Notes: generated by a model not told the origin, from the letters alone. A stretch of DNA of 64,000 bases from Cryptomeria japonica (GCF_030272615.1 NC_081412.1:540782335-540846334), one strand, 5' to 3'; positions 11,159-23,210 are shown, counted from the first letter of the stretch. A program made the numbers and translations.

Positions 11159-11803
11159 TGTTGAAATAGATAGCTCGGTTGGATAAACCAAATGTCTAAT
11201 TGGCCTTTACGGCCTTAGACATTTGTCTTGTATTTATCCGTATATCTCTTCTTATTATTCTGATCACATATAGATTGATTGGTTGAATATTATGATTAAT
11301 ATTATAATCAACATTATGAATAATTAGTAACAACCTTGTGTTACTAATTATTCATAATATTAATTATATTATTTCATTTTGCAATTACTGATTTATTGTT
11401 AAGTTATCACATCGGTTTGGTTGACCGATTATTTGTTATGATAAACCCGACAAGATTAACATGGGTATTGCATTGTTGATATGTGCCGACGTGACTCCTA
11501 TACTCCTTGAGGAATCATGTCGGTTCCACAAGGAGTCGTGACTCCTTTGTGGATCACTGTTGTATATAAATAATATGCCGTCAATGGAAGTGGCGGTAAT
11601 GTAGAGACAAACAACACATTGACAATAAGAAAAAGGTGACAGCCGTGGAAGTGAAAGGCAAGATTAATACGATAACAAGAGCATTCAAAATTGTTGAAAT
11701 AACATACAACAAACATTTTCTTGCACGTACAATAGTTGACCTTTGTGAATAAGAACTATATTACAATTTAAAACTACCTATATACATTTGATCCACTTTA
11801 ACA
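11159..11803 (+). repeat. 3' LTR of element A
   Basis: Matches 7146-7796 along its full length, including the GGCC hairpin, the 22-bp stem and the TATA motif. It lacks part of the GGAGTC palindrome region present in the 5' LTR. It is followed by the second ATCAA target copy. Confidence 0.9.
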
Positions 11804-11869
11804 ATCAACACTATCCATATTCTTGAGGGATCCAACCTTGAGGTAATTTTTAGTACACTTTGGGCTCAA

Positions 11870-12260
11870 ACAGAGGTTGCCATCATGTTCGTAGCATTCC
11901 AAAATCTACAAATTGACTATCATTTTATTAAATATGAGTTGTTGATTTTTTGGGTGATTTTTCTTGTGGGCATGGATTCGAAGGCAAGGTTTGAGGATCG
12001 TTGTAAAATTTGGGCATTTTGGAGTGAAGCGGACCTCACCATTGCATTCACAACGTCCAAAAACCTCTAGCTCCACTCTCATTTCATCAGAATCTGAGTA
12101 GCTGATTTTGGGTCTTTTTTACTTGAGGGCACACGTTTTGAGGCAAGATCTAGAGGTCAGTGAAAATTCTAGGCACTTTAAAGTGAAATGGACATCGCCA
12201 TCATGCTTGTAGCAGCCAAAAACCTATCAATTGACTTTTTATAAACCAAGAATTGAGCAA
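11870..12260 (+). repeat. Degenerate tandem repeat, about 155-bp unit
   Basis: About 2.5 copies of a unit containing TTGTGGGCATGG/CTTGAGGGCACACG, GCAAGRTYTAGAGG and a GAAATGGACATCGCCATCATGC-like block. It lies between the right flank of D1 and the hAT element, so it belongs to the older interior of element C. Confidence 0.6.
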
Positions 12261-12615
12261 TTGACTTTTTTTAGACAATTTTTTCTAGCTTGCCGGTTCG
12301 GGTTCGGGTTCGAAGAACTGGTACGCTGGTACAGCAAAATTTTGAAAAGGGGTTTGGGTTTGTTTGGGTTTGTTAGTACAAAAAACATGTAAATTTTTTT
12401 TATTTTTATATATATATATATATTTTATATTTGTGCAGCGTATAAGCATGAATTAAGATTAGCATGTCACATAGCATCATATAAACAACAAAATAAACAT
12501 AAACTTGTAATCATAGCATCATGATCATACCATAATAGCATCACATACGTCAAGTTTAATATCAAAATGACAAAATATTCAAGTATCATTGTTTCAACTT
12601 TCAACAATATAAAGT

Positions 12616-12712
12616 TTAATCATCAAATGGATCAGCTAATTCATCCTCCTCTTCCTCCTCTTCATCATTGACATTGACATTAGATGAGCCAATGCCACTT
12701 GCACTTGCACGT
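12616..12712 (-). pseudogene. hAT transposase acidic C-terminal tail
   Basis: Reads a short Ser/Asn stretch, then DEEEEEEDELADPFDD and a stop at 12616. Acidic tails of this kind end many plant hAT transposases. It is separated from the BED exon by about 200 bp instead of the usual 1.5 kb or more of catalytic region, marking an internal deletion. Confidence 0.55.
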
Positions 12713-12915
12713 CACGTTGTTTGTGTGAAAGAAGACGTAGGTTGGAATGCACCTATACTAAATTCTTTGCTCTTTTTGATAGCAACCTATTGCGCTTTAC
12801 AGAGTGGATGAAAGAGTATGTGCTCCAATTTCTTTCTGAAACAGATGAACTAGCAACCTATAAAGACAAAGTAAACAATTAAAGTTATACATTAATAAAA
12901 TTATAGTTTAATTAA

Positions 12916-13232
12916 TTAAAATCTACGGGCTTCTCTCTCTTTTGCCTCCTCATGCTCCCTAATATATTTTATCACTATCTCATTTGGTATAGGTTTACCA
13001 TCTTTTCCAGGGCATTTTTTGATGCCTCTTCCTTTTATTCCACACAAATGACCTACCACTCGATAATATGAACTGTTACGTTCAATAACACATCCTTGGC
13101 ATCTCCAAGTGAATCCCCCACCTCCTGGAAGTGGTTAAAAATGTCAACATATTTCCGTAAGGGAGAATTTGGATCATTTCTTTGTTTTGTAATTGTTTGT
13201 TCATTGCCAACGGAGGAAGAGGTAGATGCCAT
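12916..13232 (-). pseudogene. hAT transposase N-terminal BED finger exon
   Basis: From the ATG at 13232 the frame reads a Ser-rich start, ITKQRNDPNSPLRKYV, then shifts by one base near 13125. It continues GGGFTWRCQGC, YYRVVGHLCGIKGRGIKKC, PNEIVIKYI and EHEEAKER to a stop at 12916. The CxxC...H...C arrangement and the HLxGIKGxGIxxC signature are typical of plant hAT BED fingers, which bind transposon termini. The frameshift and missing remainder make it non-functional. Confidence 0.75.
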
Positions 13233-13830
13233 TCTAGTTCCTATGGCAAGAAATAACATAAACATATTCAAAAACAAAAACAAAATAATGAAAAACAATT
13301 AATGTTTCATGTTTGACAATTTGTGAAACAAAAATAGTTGGAAAAAAATGTTAAAAAACCTACCTCTTGTAGCCAATGGAAGCTTGCAAATGTATGGAAA
13401 TGATGCTGCAACACTTGTTGAAGCTTCAAAAATCAGTCTTCAACTCCTCCTATTTGATCTTGGAAGCTAAACTTTGTTCACCCTTTCTTCAACTTGCTGT
13501 CAAAAAACTTTTGTTTGCAACACAAATGAGGAGAAATGAGCCAAGATTATATTTTAGAAGTCACTTTTAGGGTATAAAATTCACTTTTACATGGCAGATT
13601 CTAAAAAAAAATTAAATTTTGCATAAAAAATAGCTTTTTAGGCCGCCTAGCCACCCGGGTTTGACCTGGTTCGATCTTGGTCTGCTCGAATTCGAGCCAG
13701 GTCAAACCCCCTCTTAGAAATTCGAACCCTGGTCGAACCAAGGCCGGACCGGACTCGAACTAGGAACCTGGACTGTACCGGACCCGAACCAGGGGTGTCT
13801 AGGGGCGAACCTAGTAAGCTAGTTTTTTTT

Positions 13831-16800
13831 GTGGGCATGTTTTCCAAAAAAGTTCATCTGTACAGATCTGTATAGTTGTTGACATAGGTGCAAGGAATAT
13901 TTTGTCAACATCAAGAGAATATTCAATCTTTGGCCATGGGGGAATATTCCATCAAAATATTCCATGAATAGAATATTCCATTTTTGGACCTTTTTTTGGC
14001 TTTTTGACCTAGATTCAGCAAAAAGCCCATAACTTGGTCATACAGAGTGGAAATCATGAAAATGAGATATTGCTGAAAAATGGGTATTTCTAGTATAAGC
14101 ACTCCTCTTTCTTCAATAAACAATTGCAAAACACAAAACCAAACTCAAAAAAAAAGGCAGAACAGAGCTGCATATTATAGAGACTTAGAAGAGTTTTACT
14201 AGGCAAAGACTGGGAAGTTGAGGATGGTTTGATAGTATGATCAAGTCTGAGAATCTGTCAAACATAAAAGGCCTAAGTGCAGAAGGAAAACCATAAGGGG
14301 TCAAAGATTAGGGGTGTCAAGGAAGCGGCATTGGGGTAGACTCAAGTCCAATATCCTAGTGATGAAAACATTCTAAGGCATTTGGTAGGGGTATTGGGGA
14401 GCAGGTGAATGGTACGAAGATAGGGGAAAGCTTGACAATCTAAAACTTAAAGAGTACATAGAAAACACCTAGAAAATGCCCCAGAATTAGGATTTTCATA
14501 TATTTTCGAAAATTTCTAATACATTATGAGCACATGGGGATGACAAAGGGCACATCAAAGAAGAAATTATAAATGAAGACCAGCATAAATATTTCTTAGT
14601 TCGGTTATAAGTAATGGGTCAAATGGGGTTAGGGACACAAAAAGTAAGGCACTCAAGCAAAGTTTTAGGTGTAGGGTTTGAGTCCCAATTGGCTCTATTG
14701 GGGGATGTGTCTTTTGAAGACACAACGAGAATCCAACTATTTCCAAGGCTAGAACAAAAATGGGAAACCGCAAAAGGATGATTGAGAATAATTTACACTT
14801 AATCATAAAAAACAAGGATCATGATTGTACAAAGACACCAAGGTACATACATGACAACATAAAACTAAACAGGACAAAATAATATACTAGGATAATAGCT
14901 TGCCACCAATGACATGGAAGCATAATGGATTGCAGGTATTGCTGCAAGCAAAACTGAAAAATATAATTGCTTTGGTGTTGTTTTTTTATCCAATTTAACA
15001 TTGGACTGCTATAACTCAGGAAACTCAGTGGGCCTAGCTATCAAAACAAGTTTAATCACATGCTCTTTCATCAGAAAAAAGTTACTTATTAATTGCCTCT
15101 AGAGAAAAAATAAAGCACATTTATCTGTGGCCTCCATAAAAAATTCCATTTACAGTTTTGAATTTTAATCCTTATTGTTACAAGCCAATCGTTCAACTTA
15201 AGTCACCTTTAACCCTCACATTTCTTCATTCCCAAAACACCCTTGTTGTCTATGACCGTATGCTGAAATTCTTAATCATTTGCCATGGGAGATAGTGGAG
15301 GTGATGGTTTTTTTCTTTTGTCATTGTTATGGTTGTGATATGCTTGGGTTTTGTGCTGGGTGGTTTATGCTTTTGCATAGTGAACTACATTTTCAAACTG
15401 CTTCATTCTGAAAAATCACTAGGGTTTTTGTTGTCATGTTCCTTTAAGGGGTGTAATTCTGTAAAATTCGGTGGAGCTAACCATAATGCAGGTGTCTTTT
15501 GTGTTAACACTACCCAAAATCCAACTTGCAATTTTCACAATTATTGTTATAGAGACATTTTATCAGACAGTTCACATTCAATATTGGTTCAACATATTAT
15601 CACAAACAGTTACCATAAAATTAATTTTCTCAACTTCAAATGCTGAGAACAACAATACTTTAACAAAATTTCTGAATGATTTATGCAGTGGTCATCAAAT
15701 GATAAATATATGAATAGCTTTTGCAAACTGTTACACTCAATATTTTCTAGCAGAACTACTGATATCATTAAAATTACAAATATTCATTATTTTAATTGCT
15801 GATCTCAATTGAGAAATGTTTTCGGGTCCCAATCACAGTCTCCTCATACTTTTGTCCTTACTTGAAGATGTACTCCTATAATAAGGTGTACGACATGCTT
15901 TGAAATGCGGTATGACTCGTACATAAAGTGTACAAGAGCCTTTTTAGAATTGAGATTCCTTTTTAAGAAACTGCATCAACTTTGGAACCTCTTCTATATT
16001 GTGCGTTGGATAATATGAAGATTTGAATGCGTTATATTATAGATGAACTCACCCCATTTGTTTTGTATTGCTCCCTTGGGGGCTTCAATATGGTATGGAT
16101 GGGGAAAATATTTGACATAAATTATAATATAATTTCTATTTGACTCTTTTCACTGCACACACAACACCGAAATTTCTTATCTGTCTCCCACTTGTACACA
16201 CAACACTTACACACAAATTTGTAATTTGCTTGCAAATCTCTGTAATCTTGTATAGATAAATCAATTTGCTCCAAACACTTACTCTGCTAACACTGAGCCA
16301 AAATTGGAACTCCGTCTGAATCCACCTTTGCATATTGGCTAGGGAAAATATTTCACTTCCGAACCCAATCTTCACCTTATGATTTTTGGCCTAGGGTGGT
16401 AAAAATTAGCTCAATTCCACAACTAGGGTTTCAAATTTCAATGAAATATCAAATGCCAAGAATGAATCAAATGAGTCTCCACAACCTCCTTTTGTAACGT
16501 CCTGTAGAACCTTCCAGAAATTATACTTAAAAATCACTTTTTAAATAATAATCCTTTTTGCTCTATACAAGGGACTTTGTACTCCAATTCCTTAATTAAT
16601 ATAAGCTGTCTTTTAAGTTTTGCTTTTTGACAACTTAAACATTTAATTATTAAATTGTTTATTACGCATCCAGTTACAATTTTTTTAAAATAGACCAAAA
16701 ATGAATTCCAACCATGCCAAAATATTCTTGAGTGCTTAGGAAATTGAGCCCTATGAAAATTGTTGCTTTCCAAAAATAGCAAACCTCTCCAAGAAGTGTG

Positions 16801-17119
16801 GAATGCTGCCAGAGTGTCTGTACTGCATTCAAAAAGTATTGTGAAACTTGCTTTGATCTGCAAAACTCACTACCATTGTCAAAATTCTAACCCAAAAGGA
16901 CTAGTGCTCTCCAAGAAAGTTGGAGCCCCCAAAGATACTGGAAAGGCCATAAAAGAGGACATTACATCATTTTGGGGTGGCATGATGCAGCTGCCTGCAG
17001 CACTCTGACTTTGACCTTCAAATGCTAGTTTGTGGAAAAGTAGAAAACTATGATGTAGCTGGTGCCATTTCCACTTGTGCTGGATTTCTGCCCCTGGGCC
17101 ACCCATATCTCCTCATCAG
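13831..17119. other. Unassigned intergenic DNA
   Basis: AT-rich sequence without recognisable terminal repeats, domains or long open frames. Short open frames (e.g. 15329-15713, 16760-17008) do not resemble any family I know. Part of 16880-17119 may be the 5' edge of the exon-like region that follows. Confidence 0.4.
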
Positions 17120-17228
17120 GTTACAAAGGAACCAATGACCTATTACATGTTGGTGTTGCAGAATTAGGAGCATGTATAAAGATATATCTAGATGTAGTTG
17201 AAGCCAAAAAGGTTAAGGCTATATCACT
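17120..17228 (+). other. Exon-like segment of an unidentified gene
   Basis: Bounded by an acceptor-like CTCCTCATCAG and a donor-like CACT|GTAAGA. The single open frame contains YKGTNDLLHVGVAELGAC and VVEAKKVKAIS. Composition and splice signals are gene-like, but the protein was not recognised. It could be an exon of a diverged host gene or of a captured gene fragment. Confidence 0.35.
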
Positions 17229-17579
17229 GTAAGAATCTGAATTGTCAGCAGCTTTCTTAGGTTGAGCTGCTGCTAACTTTGTGTTTGTTTTTCCAGCATC
17301 AAATCATATTTCCATTTGAAATTTAGAGTGTCTTTATCCTTTGTTTTAAAGCTCTGAATTTTTTTTACATCCTTTGTTCCTCCATATCTTCTGCTACTCT
17401 TTGTTCTTTTGTCCACATTTTTTTCTATAATCATTTTTTTTTTGCCAATGATGCTTTCTTTAGGTGTTTGTGTAATCAACATGCATTTCTGTCTAAGCAT
17501 TTTATTTATCTATTCACATCTCTCATTTTCTTAACACCACCAAGACAACACAGTTGTTGAAGTGCATTTGGTTGGACCT

Positions 17580-17773
17580 GCAGCTGGCAGGACTTTGTAT
17601 TAGATAGCATTTTAGAAGGAGGAGGGAGTCCTTTTGCAATAGCTGCTGCTAATGTTGGAAACCCCCAAAGTGTATGGTCAAGTGGGATTCCTGAATCATT
17701 AAGATTAGCCGCAGCATCTGATCTTGGCTGCTTGCAGGCTCTCACCATTACAGAATCAACATTGGCTAGATGG
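17580..17773 (+). other. Second exon-like segment
   Basis: An open frame ends in a donor-like AGATGG|GTATAG. It reads SILEGGGSPFAIAAANVGN, then SSGIPESLRLAAASDLGC and TITESTLARW, a strongly protein-like composition for this AT-rich region. The acceptor is uncertain (TGCAG at about 17583 or CACAG at 17553). Probably the same gene or pseudogene as 17120-17228; family not recognised. Confidence 0.4.
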
Positions 17774-19634
17774 GTATAGTTACCTTTTTCCATCGTATAC
17801 ATTTTCTGTGATTGTCTTTGGTAACATGAATTAATTTTTATCAAAACATTCTCACATGCATCCTTGAAAATTTAAGAAACAGGTATTTATTTCTTTGTAA
17901 AATTCCTAGAAAATTGTACATTTTATATTATGTTTTCTTCACAGCAGAGCTCAAGCTCAAAAGTTTGTATTCATGTGGTGGTTGTCTTGGATAGTTGTTA
18001 GGCATTATGTTAAGGCTTAGTCAGCTAGTTTGTAAATCACTGTATGAGAAGTTTAAATTCATGCTTCAAGAGTAACTTAAGATACTGTATTGTGTGAAAC
18101 TTAATTGCTATTTTTTTTCTTAAAGACATTGCTTTGAAGCAATTTATGGTGGAAACAGGCTAGTAATGCAGCACTGAATAAGCGGTTTGTATATGACATG
18201 AAGATTCAAAGTAACCTCGATCATTTTGAAGCAGCCAACTTCCAAGTGTTGTTTTACAAGATCTACATAAATCATATCAGAGGCATCTTGTACAAAAAAG
18301 TAGACAGTGACAACTGACATAAGTATTTACAGTATAATTCTTTTTGTTGCAATTTGTGTTAAATAAGAAAGGAAATTTATGTCTAAAATATGACTCAAGT
18401 CATGCTGGATTTTTCACCATATACTATTATGATTGGAAAGGAAGGTATATGATCTAAAAACATGAGACATTTAGCAATCATAATAGTCCAAGAATTGGGA
18501 CATCTTATTTGCAGAAATGTGCAATATTCAGGGTGTTTAGAACGTGCAGAAATGAGCTATATTCAAGGCTTTTAGAACTTAAATAGTTAAAAACCAAGGG
18601 CTTTGAGGACTGCTATATGGTTAAAAACCTTAAAGAGAAGCCCTGTCTAAGATGACACCATTTGCAGTTGGAAGGAGCTTGTAGGTCCTGATTGCTGAGA
18701 TGAGTTTCACAGGACCCAAATATATATTGTAACTTGATACTTTCTTGCACTAAACATTTTTTATTGTTGACAGTTGACACCTCATTTGGTGGATGCTCAA
18801 TTGTATGTGTTTGTGATCTTAGGCAGCTATCCCCTATCATGGAAAAATCTTTGCACACATCACATTCAATAGCCATGATCCATCGGGAAACCTTTGACAA
18901 AGTCATTACACTAGAAACCAGTGTTGCAGATTGTGAACTGTGTTCTTATTTGGGATATTTAAAGGTTTCCCTCAAAGTGGCTGGTTATTCTCTATTATTA
19001 TCAAATATTTGTAGTATATATACTATTAAATTCTTCTATTGTGCAAGTTGTTTCATTGCACTTGGGTTTTGTTGCAATGCAAGGGTGGGGCAAGGTACAA
19101 ACAATGAGCATATTCAGTCAAACATTCAACAATCGCCAAAGTGACCTGTTTACCCCTAGAATTTGGAAGTCCCTAAATGGAATCCATGAAAACATTGGCC
19201 CATGCAGCTTTTAGAGTAGGAAGTGATTGTAAAAATCCTAGAGATTTGACATTTTTCCCTTTGTTGTGCTAACACACTTTGCATTCTGCCACAAAATTTT
19301 TGACAACCTTATTTAAAATGTCCTAGAATAAATTCCACTTGATTCACTCATATAGCTTAAAAAATATTGAATCACCTATTGTGGAGGATGAGTGGAATTC
19401 TTTGAGTAATTTCAACTTGAGTTGAGGGTTTTTTTCAAATACATTTTGGTGTGATACTTTACTTTCAACCTTGCCATGTGAACCTTGGTATCAATAGATG
19501 ATTTGCTTTTATTTGTTTCAGATGTCTTGAAATTTAGTATCCTCGTCCCACTCTTGACAAACCTCCTCTAACCAAGTGAGTACCAAAACGGAAAGGGAAA
19601 ACAATGCATCACCCTTTGCATATTTACATGAAAG
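17774..19634. other. Unassigned DNA
   Basis: No terminal repeats or convincing coding sequence seen. An open frame of 136 codons at 18734-19144 has no recognisable domain and looks like chance. Confidence 0.4.
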
Positions 19635-21792
19635 TGTAATGTCCCTTTTTCCGCTCTAGTTTGTTTTGGGGACTGTTGGCCAATCCTGAGACCCATTGGT
19701 CAGTCAAAGGCAGAATTAGGGTTTCTAATTTTCTAGGAGGATGCTTTGGCAGTTATGGTGGCTTGCATGTGGGAGTTTTACAGTTCTGCTTCTAGATTCA
19801 TTCTGGGTTTTTAGAGAGCTTCGCGATGGTGTGACATGCAACTGAATATGAGGACTTTTCCGAACTTAATATTTTTAGTAAGTGGGGCGAAGACAACTTA
19901 TTTTTTTGGGTTTTCAGAGAGCCTCGCGATCGTGTGATATGCAAACGAACTTGAAGACTTTTTGGACTTACTATTTTTAGTAAGTTGTGACGGCTGCTCA
20001 GAATGTGGTTAAAATCACTTTGGAAACACTTACTATTTTTAGTAAGTGGGGGTGAAGACAACTTATTTTTCTGGGTTTTTTTGGGTTTTCAGAGAGCCTC
20101 GCGATCGTGTGATATGCAAACGAACTTGAAGACTTTTTGGACTTACTATTTTTAGTAAGTTGTGACGACTGCTCAGAATGTGGTTAAAATCACTTTGGAA
20201 ACACTTACTATTTTTAGTAAGTGCTATTTTTAGCAGTACTATTTTTAGCAAGGGTTCAACAGACCAGTTCAGATGGCTATTTCCGATAGGTTAGTTTGAG
20301 TAGTTTGTCTTCCAACATTTTTGGAGCTTATTTTGGGTGATTTATGCTCGAGGAAAATTATTTTTCAAGTGAATTATTTTTAAGGCATGATGGACGTCTT
20401 AGGAAGAAATATGTTAATTTTATGAAATAATTCACTTTATTTCCTTGGATGCCATATCTCACTTTATGAATATTTCATAAAGTATGTTTGCTACCTTGAG
20501 GGGGTCGATTTGAAGAATTAAGAATTATTTTTGACTTAAGTTAAGTGGGCGTCCCTTTTGGAGAAGATACATGATTTTAAATAAAGGCAAATATTATTTT
20601 TGCTTGGGCGTCCAAATTGGATGTAATTTCATTTAATTTCATGGCAATTTGGAGGGAGTTGAATTTGAATTTGGAGCTTCAAAAAGTTATAAATAAGAGT
20701 GTTGGGTTCTTGTTTTTGGGTATCCATTATTGCTTTGATAACGAAGTGCTGCCAAAATGTTGTCAGACTCTTACTTCGAAGAACGCATACCTTCCAGTGC
20801 CTCAGTTTCGTTCTTGAGAGATAGCGCCTAGGTGAATGTATGACTGTTTCTCATCCAGAGGAGCAGATTGGACTCAATGTGGTGAAGATTTGTGTGGATT
20901 TCTGAGTGTTCTTGTGGCTGGTCACAGAGTGTGTTGAAGTATATTCTTGGTTGCAAGTCTCAGTGTGTCACTTTTCTCGTTCTGGGTATTTCTCCTATTT
21001 CTTATTGTGGTTTGGGTGATTCATTTTGTGAGTTTGTAGTCTAAAATGGTGTTTGGGATTTTATATTTGCAAAATCGTACTCTAGCTGGCCGTACCATGT
21101 GGCTGAGTGCTTTGGGATGCGTGCATAAATTATTGGGGTCAGTTTGCCATGTTTTGTTGTCCTAGGATTGATCACCTACCTCCTAGTGATCATATGCTTT
21201 CAGTTTCATTTCATTTGGTTAAGAATTGGGTGAGTTGTGAGAGTTTTAGTGGGATTTGGTGTTGCTGGTCTGTGTGTTTTCAGCGTGTTGGGAGTATATT
21301 AGATTTAGAGATTTTCCGTTTTGGAGTGTCTTCTTGTGTGGAGTTGGTTTAGGGGTGTGTGGGTTCTTTGGTGTGGAGAGAAAGATCTTGGTAATTGTTT
21401 GCAACTGTTGGTTCTTCATTCTTATCTTCTATGATTCATATTGTAATGCTGGTAGTAGTACTAACAGTAATTTCTATTGATCTTTCCTAGACCCACTGCA
21501 AAGTGGAAGAGGCTGGTCTTGCCGCCTATCTTTGAAATACTGATTTTTCTTAATTTGTAATCCATATTGTGCATTGTAAAGTTGGTAAGTAGTACTAACA
21601 ACTATCTGATTGGATTATTGCTCTTAGTCCCATTGCATAAGTGGAAGAGGCTGGCTTTGCCGCCTACTTTGAATATTGTAGTATCGTCCTCCCGTTGCAT
21701 AAGCGGTAGAATTGATTTGTAATTTCATTTCTAGTCCTCTCGCTGGATAAGCGGTTGAGTGATTACTATTTCAGTTTCTAGCTTGTTCTTGG
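19635..21792 (+). mobile_element. Family E LTR/leader, truncated by copia B insertion
   Basis: It opens TGTAATGTCCC at 19635, matching the solo LTR at 50380. It contains tandem hairpin repeats (19804-20250), a TATA-like TTATAAATAAGAG near 20687, and short tandem units of the CATTGCATAAGTGGAAGAGG / GCCGCC type at 21490-21760. Element B is inserted at 21793, and no continuation with a matching end was found on its far side. Confidence 0.5.
19804..20250 (+). repeat. Tandem 175-bp repeat with TTACTATTTTTAGTAA hairpins
   Basis: Two near-identical units start at about 19908 and 20083, preceded by a diverged partial unit at 19804. Each contains GAGAGCCTCGCGATCGTGTG and copies of ACTTACTATTTTTAGTAAGT, an 8-bp stem around a short T loop. 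At least four such hairpins occur in 450 bp. Confidence 0.85.
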
Positions 21793-22348
21793 TGTTAATG
21801 TTGTAGCTTCGGAAGTTATCCTTTTGACTATAGAAATTAAATATGTGAATGGCCTATCGGCCTTATATATTTAATGATTCTATCTCCAGACTATGCGTAA
21901 TCATGGTCTCATTCATAGATCTGATTTCTATCATTTGCCGATATCATTTATACTGAATTGTTACTACACTAACAATTCAGTATTATGAATCGGTAATAGT
22001 TGTGGCTCTTGGAATGAGTCACGACTTATGTATAAGTCTATTGCTTCATATTTAAAGAGCATAGGACTTTGATTGTAATGTCACCTCAATAATCATATAG
22101 CCAACAACTCGATAATTCATTATGATATCAGATCGTACAATCTCTATATCAGATGGGGCCATAATGTATTGGAGATTTTTGCTCTCCACATAAAGTTTAT
22201 TCTTCAGAAATATACGTGCAGATTAGAAGATCAAATACATATTGTAGATCATTAACCATCTTCTGCAATATCATAACCTTGAGTGGCGAATAATATTCTT
22301 AACTGATTAAACACATTGTTGGGAGACCAATCTGATCAAAATTTAACA
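21793..22348 (+). repeat. Element B LTR, first copy (556 bp)
   Basis: Opens TGTTAATGTTGTAGC and closes AAATTTAACA. It contains a GGCC-centred hairpin at 21836-21875. It matches 34870-35624 except for about 200 bp of CCGATT-rich DNA present only in the latter. Confidence 0.9.
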
Positions 22349-22360
22349 TGGTATCAGAGC
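22349..22360 (+). promoter_or_regulatory. Copia primer binding site (first copy)
   Basis: TGGTATCAGAGC directly after the LTR, the canonical site complementary to initiator tRNA-Met. Confidence 0.9.
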
Positions 22361-22450
22361 TAGCCTAAGGAAAGATCATATCAGATTTATAAAAGCAAGA
22401 TTATCCTTCTACTACCGTCTTCAAAATCATCGTCTCCTATCAACATCAAG

Positions 22451-22858
22451 ATGGTGAATGGGATTAGAGTTGAAGACAGACTTGAAGGAGCATCTAACTT
22501 TGTATCTTGGAAGTTTAGAATCATGCTTGCCTTGAGTGAAAACGAATTAGATGGATTTGTGAAGAAAGCCATACCGGAACCAGAAGAAGAAGATGTAAAG
22601 CTTCAATGGATGAGAAAGAACAATAAAGCCATGAAGATGTTAGTTGACTCAGTGAAAGATCATATTGTGCCAACTATCTCCAAGATGGAGACTGCCTATG
22701 GCATGTTCAAATCACTAGAGAATATGTATGAGATAAACAACACAAGCCGAGCTCTTGCTCTAAAGCAACAACTCCATCATGTCGAAATGACAAAAGGCGA
22801 ATTCATCACCTCATACTTCATGAGGATTACTGAATTGCAAGATCAACTCTTTACTATT
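22451..22858 (+). pseudogene. Copia gag, part 1 (split by gypsy insertion)
   Basis: It begins MVNGIRVEDRLEGASNF and carries the copia gag (UBN2-like) pattern: FVSWKFRIMLAL, TISKMETAYGMFKSLENMY, ALALKQQLHHVEM and SYFMRITELQDQL. Gag forms the particle that packages element RNA. The frame runs into the gypsy LTR at 22859 and resumes, in phase after one target copy is removed, at 32572. Without the insertion it would be an ordinary open copia gag. Confidence 0.85.
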
Positions 22859-23124
22859 TGTTTGCCTCACTGGGTAAACAGAACAAATACAGAAGTAATG
22901 CAAAAATAAACAATGCAATAACAACATGAATACAAGAATAAGCTTTCCATTAATAACTCAAAGTGTATACAATGTTCATAGCATTATCTGTCATCAACTA
23001 CACACCTCTCAATACCCGTAGGTAGTACAATATATAACAGCCTAACTACCTACCCGTCGGCTAACTAACTACTAACAAACAAAATTACTACCAAAACATA
23101 AGATATACATATTTCCCGACATCA
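22859..23124 (-). repeat. 3' LTR of the gypsy element
   Basis: On the plus strand it reads TGTTTGCCTCACTGGG ... CCCGACATCA. It holds an extra block at about 22979-23002 absent from the other LTR, and lacks the TCAAAGGGGTGCGACC block found there. A minus-strand TATA-like TTATATATTG lies near 23030. Confidence 0.9.
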
Positions 23125-23145
23125 TCCCCCCCAAAAAAGAAGTCG
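23125..23145 (-). promoter_or_regulatory. Polypurine tract of the gypsy element
   Basis: On the minus strand, CTTCTTTTTTGGGGGGGA directly precedes the 3' LTR: a T-rich box followed by a G run, as in many plant gypsy elements. Confidence 0.75.
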
Positions 23146-23210
23146 TCTCCGACGACTAACAACAAAACTAGAGACAATGCAACCCACACAAACTATACAT
23201 CAAGACAAAA

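Larger units (their letters stand above)
7146..11803 (+). mobile_element. Element A: non-autonomous copia-like LTR retrotransposon
   Basis: It has LTRs of 651 bp (7146-7796) and 645 bp (11159-11803), TG/CA ends, a primer site at 7797-7808, a PPT at 11147-11158, and target duplication ATCAA (7141-7145, 11804-11808). The LTRs differ at roughly 20 positions by eye plus a small deletion, so the insertion is not recent. The 3.3-kb interior has no gag, protease, integrase or full reverse transcriptase. It holds a DCN1-like retrocopy, a trace of the copia RNase H end near 10330, and a palindromic tandem array. It would have needed proteins from a relative. The insertion site is 3 bp inside the end of D1. 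Confidence 0.9.
4289..11810. mobile_element. Element D1: LTR-like unit with 5-bp TSD, split by copia A
   Basis: It starts TGTTGTGAGG at 4289 and ends ATCAACA at 11810. The flanking duplication is CTATC at 4284-4288 and 11811-11815. Removing nested element A leaves about 2.86 kb. Its start (through the CCCCATTGCAAATGG block) and its end (GTTCAAGAGAGGAT block near 7080) match element D2 at 49605-53597, which has its own TSD. A TATA-like element, CTCTATAAAAGC, lies near 6296. It may be a very long solo LTR or a short non-autonomous retroelement. The two D copies have different middles, and this one carries the GAGCGAA array. Confidence 0.65.
12285..13822 (-). mobile_element. Deleted hAT transposon with BED-finger exon
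   Basis: The ends form an imperfect inverted repeat: CTAGCTTGCCGGTTCGGG at the left and, on the opposite strand at the right, CTAGCTTACTAGGTTCGCCC. Flanks are T-rich 8-mers (AATTTTTT, TTTTTTTT), compatible with an 8-bp hAT duplication but not decisive. Minus-strand coding pieces inside are an N-terminal BED exon and an acidic C-terminal tail. The catalytic and dimerisation regions are absent, so the element is non-autonomous. It also contains a TA repeat near 12408. Confidence 0.65.

Noticed and set aside
16534..17106. Minus-strand frames of 75-109 codons
   Set aside because: No domain; the plus strand has better splice-like coding evidence in this region.
18734..19144. 136-codon plus-strand frame
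   Set aside because: Cys-rich, no recognisable domain, no splice context; likely chance.
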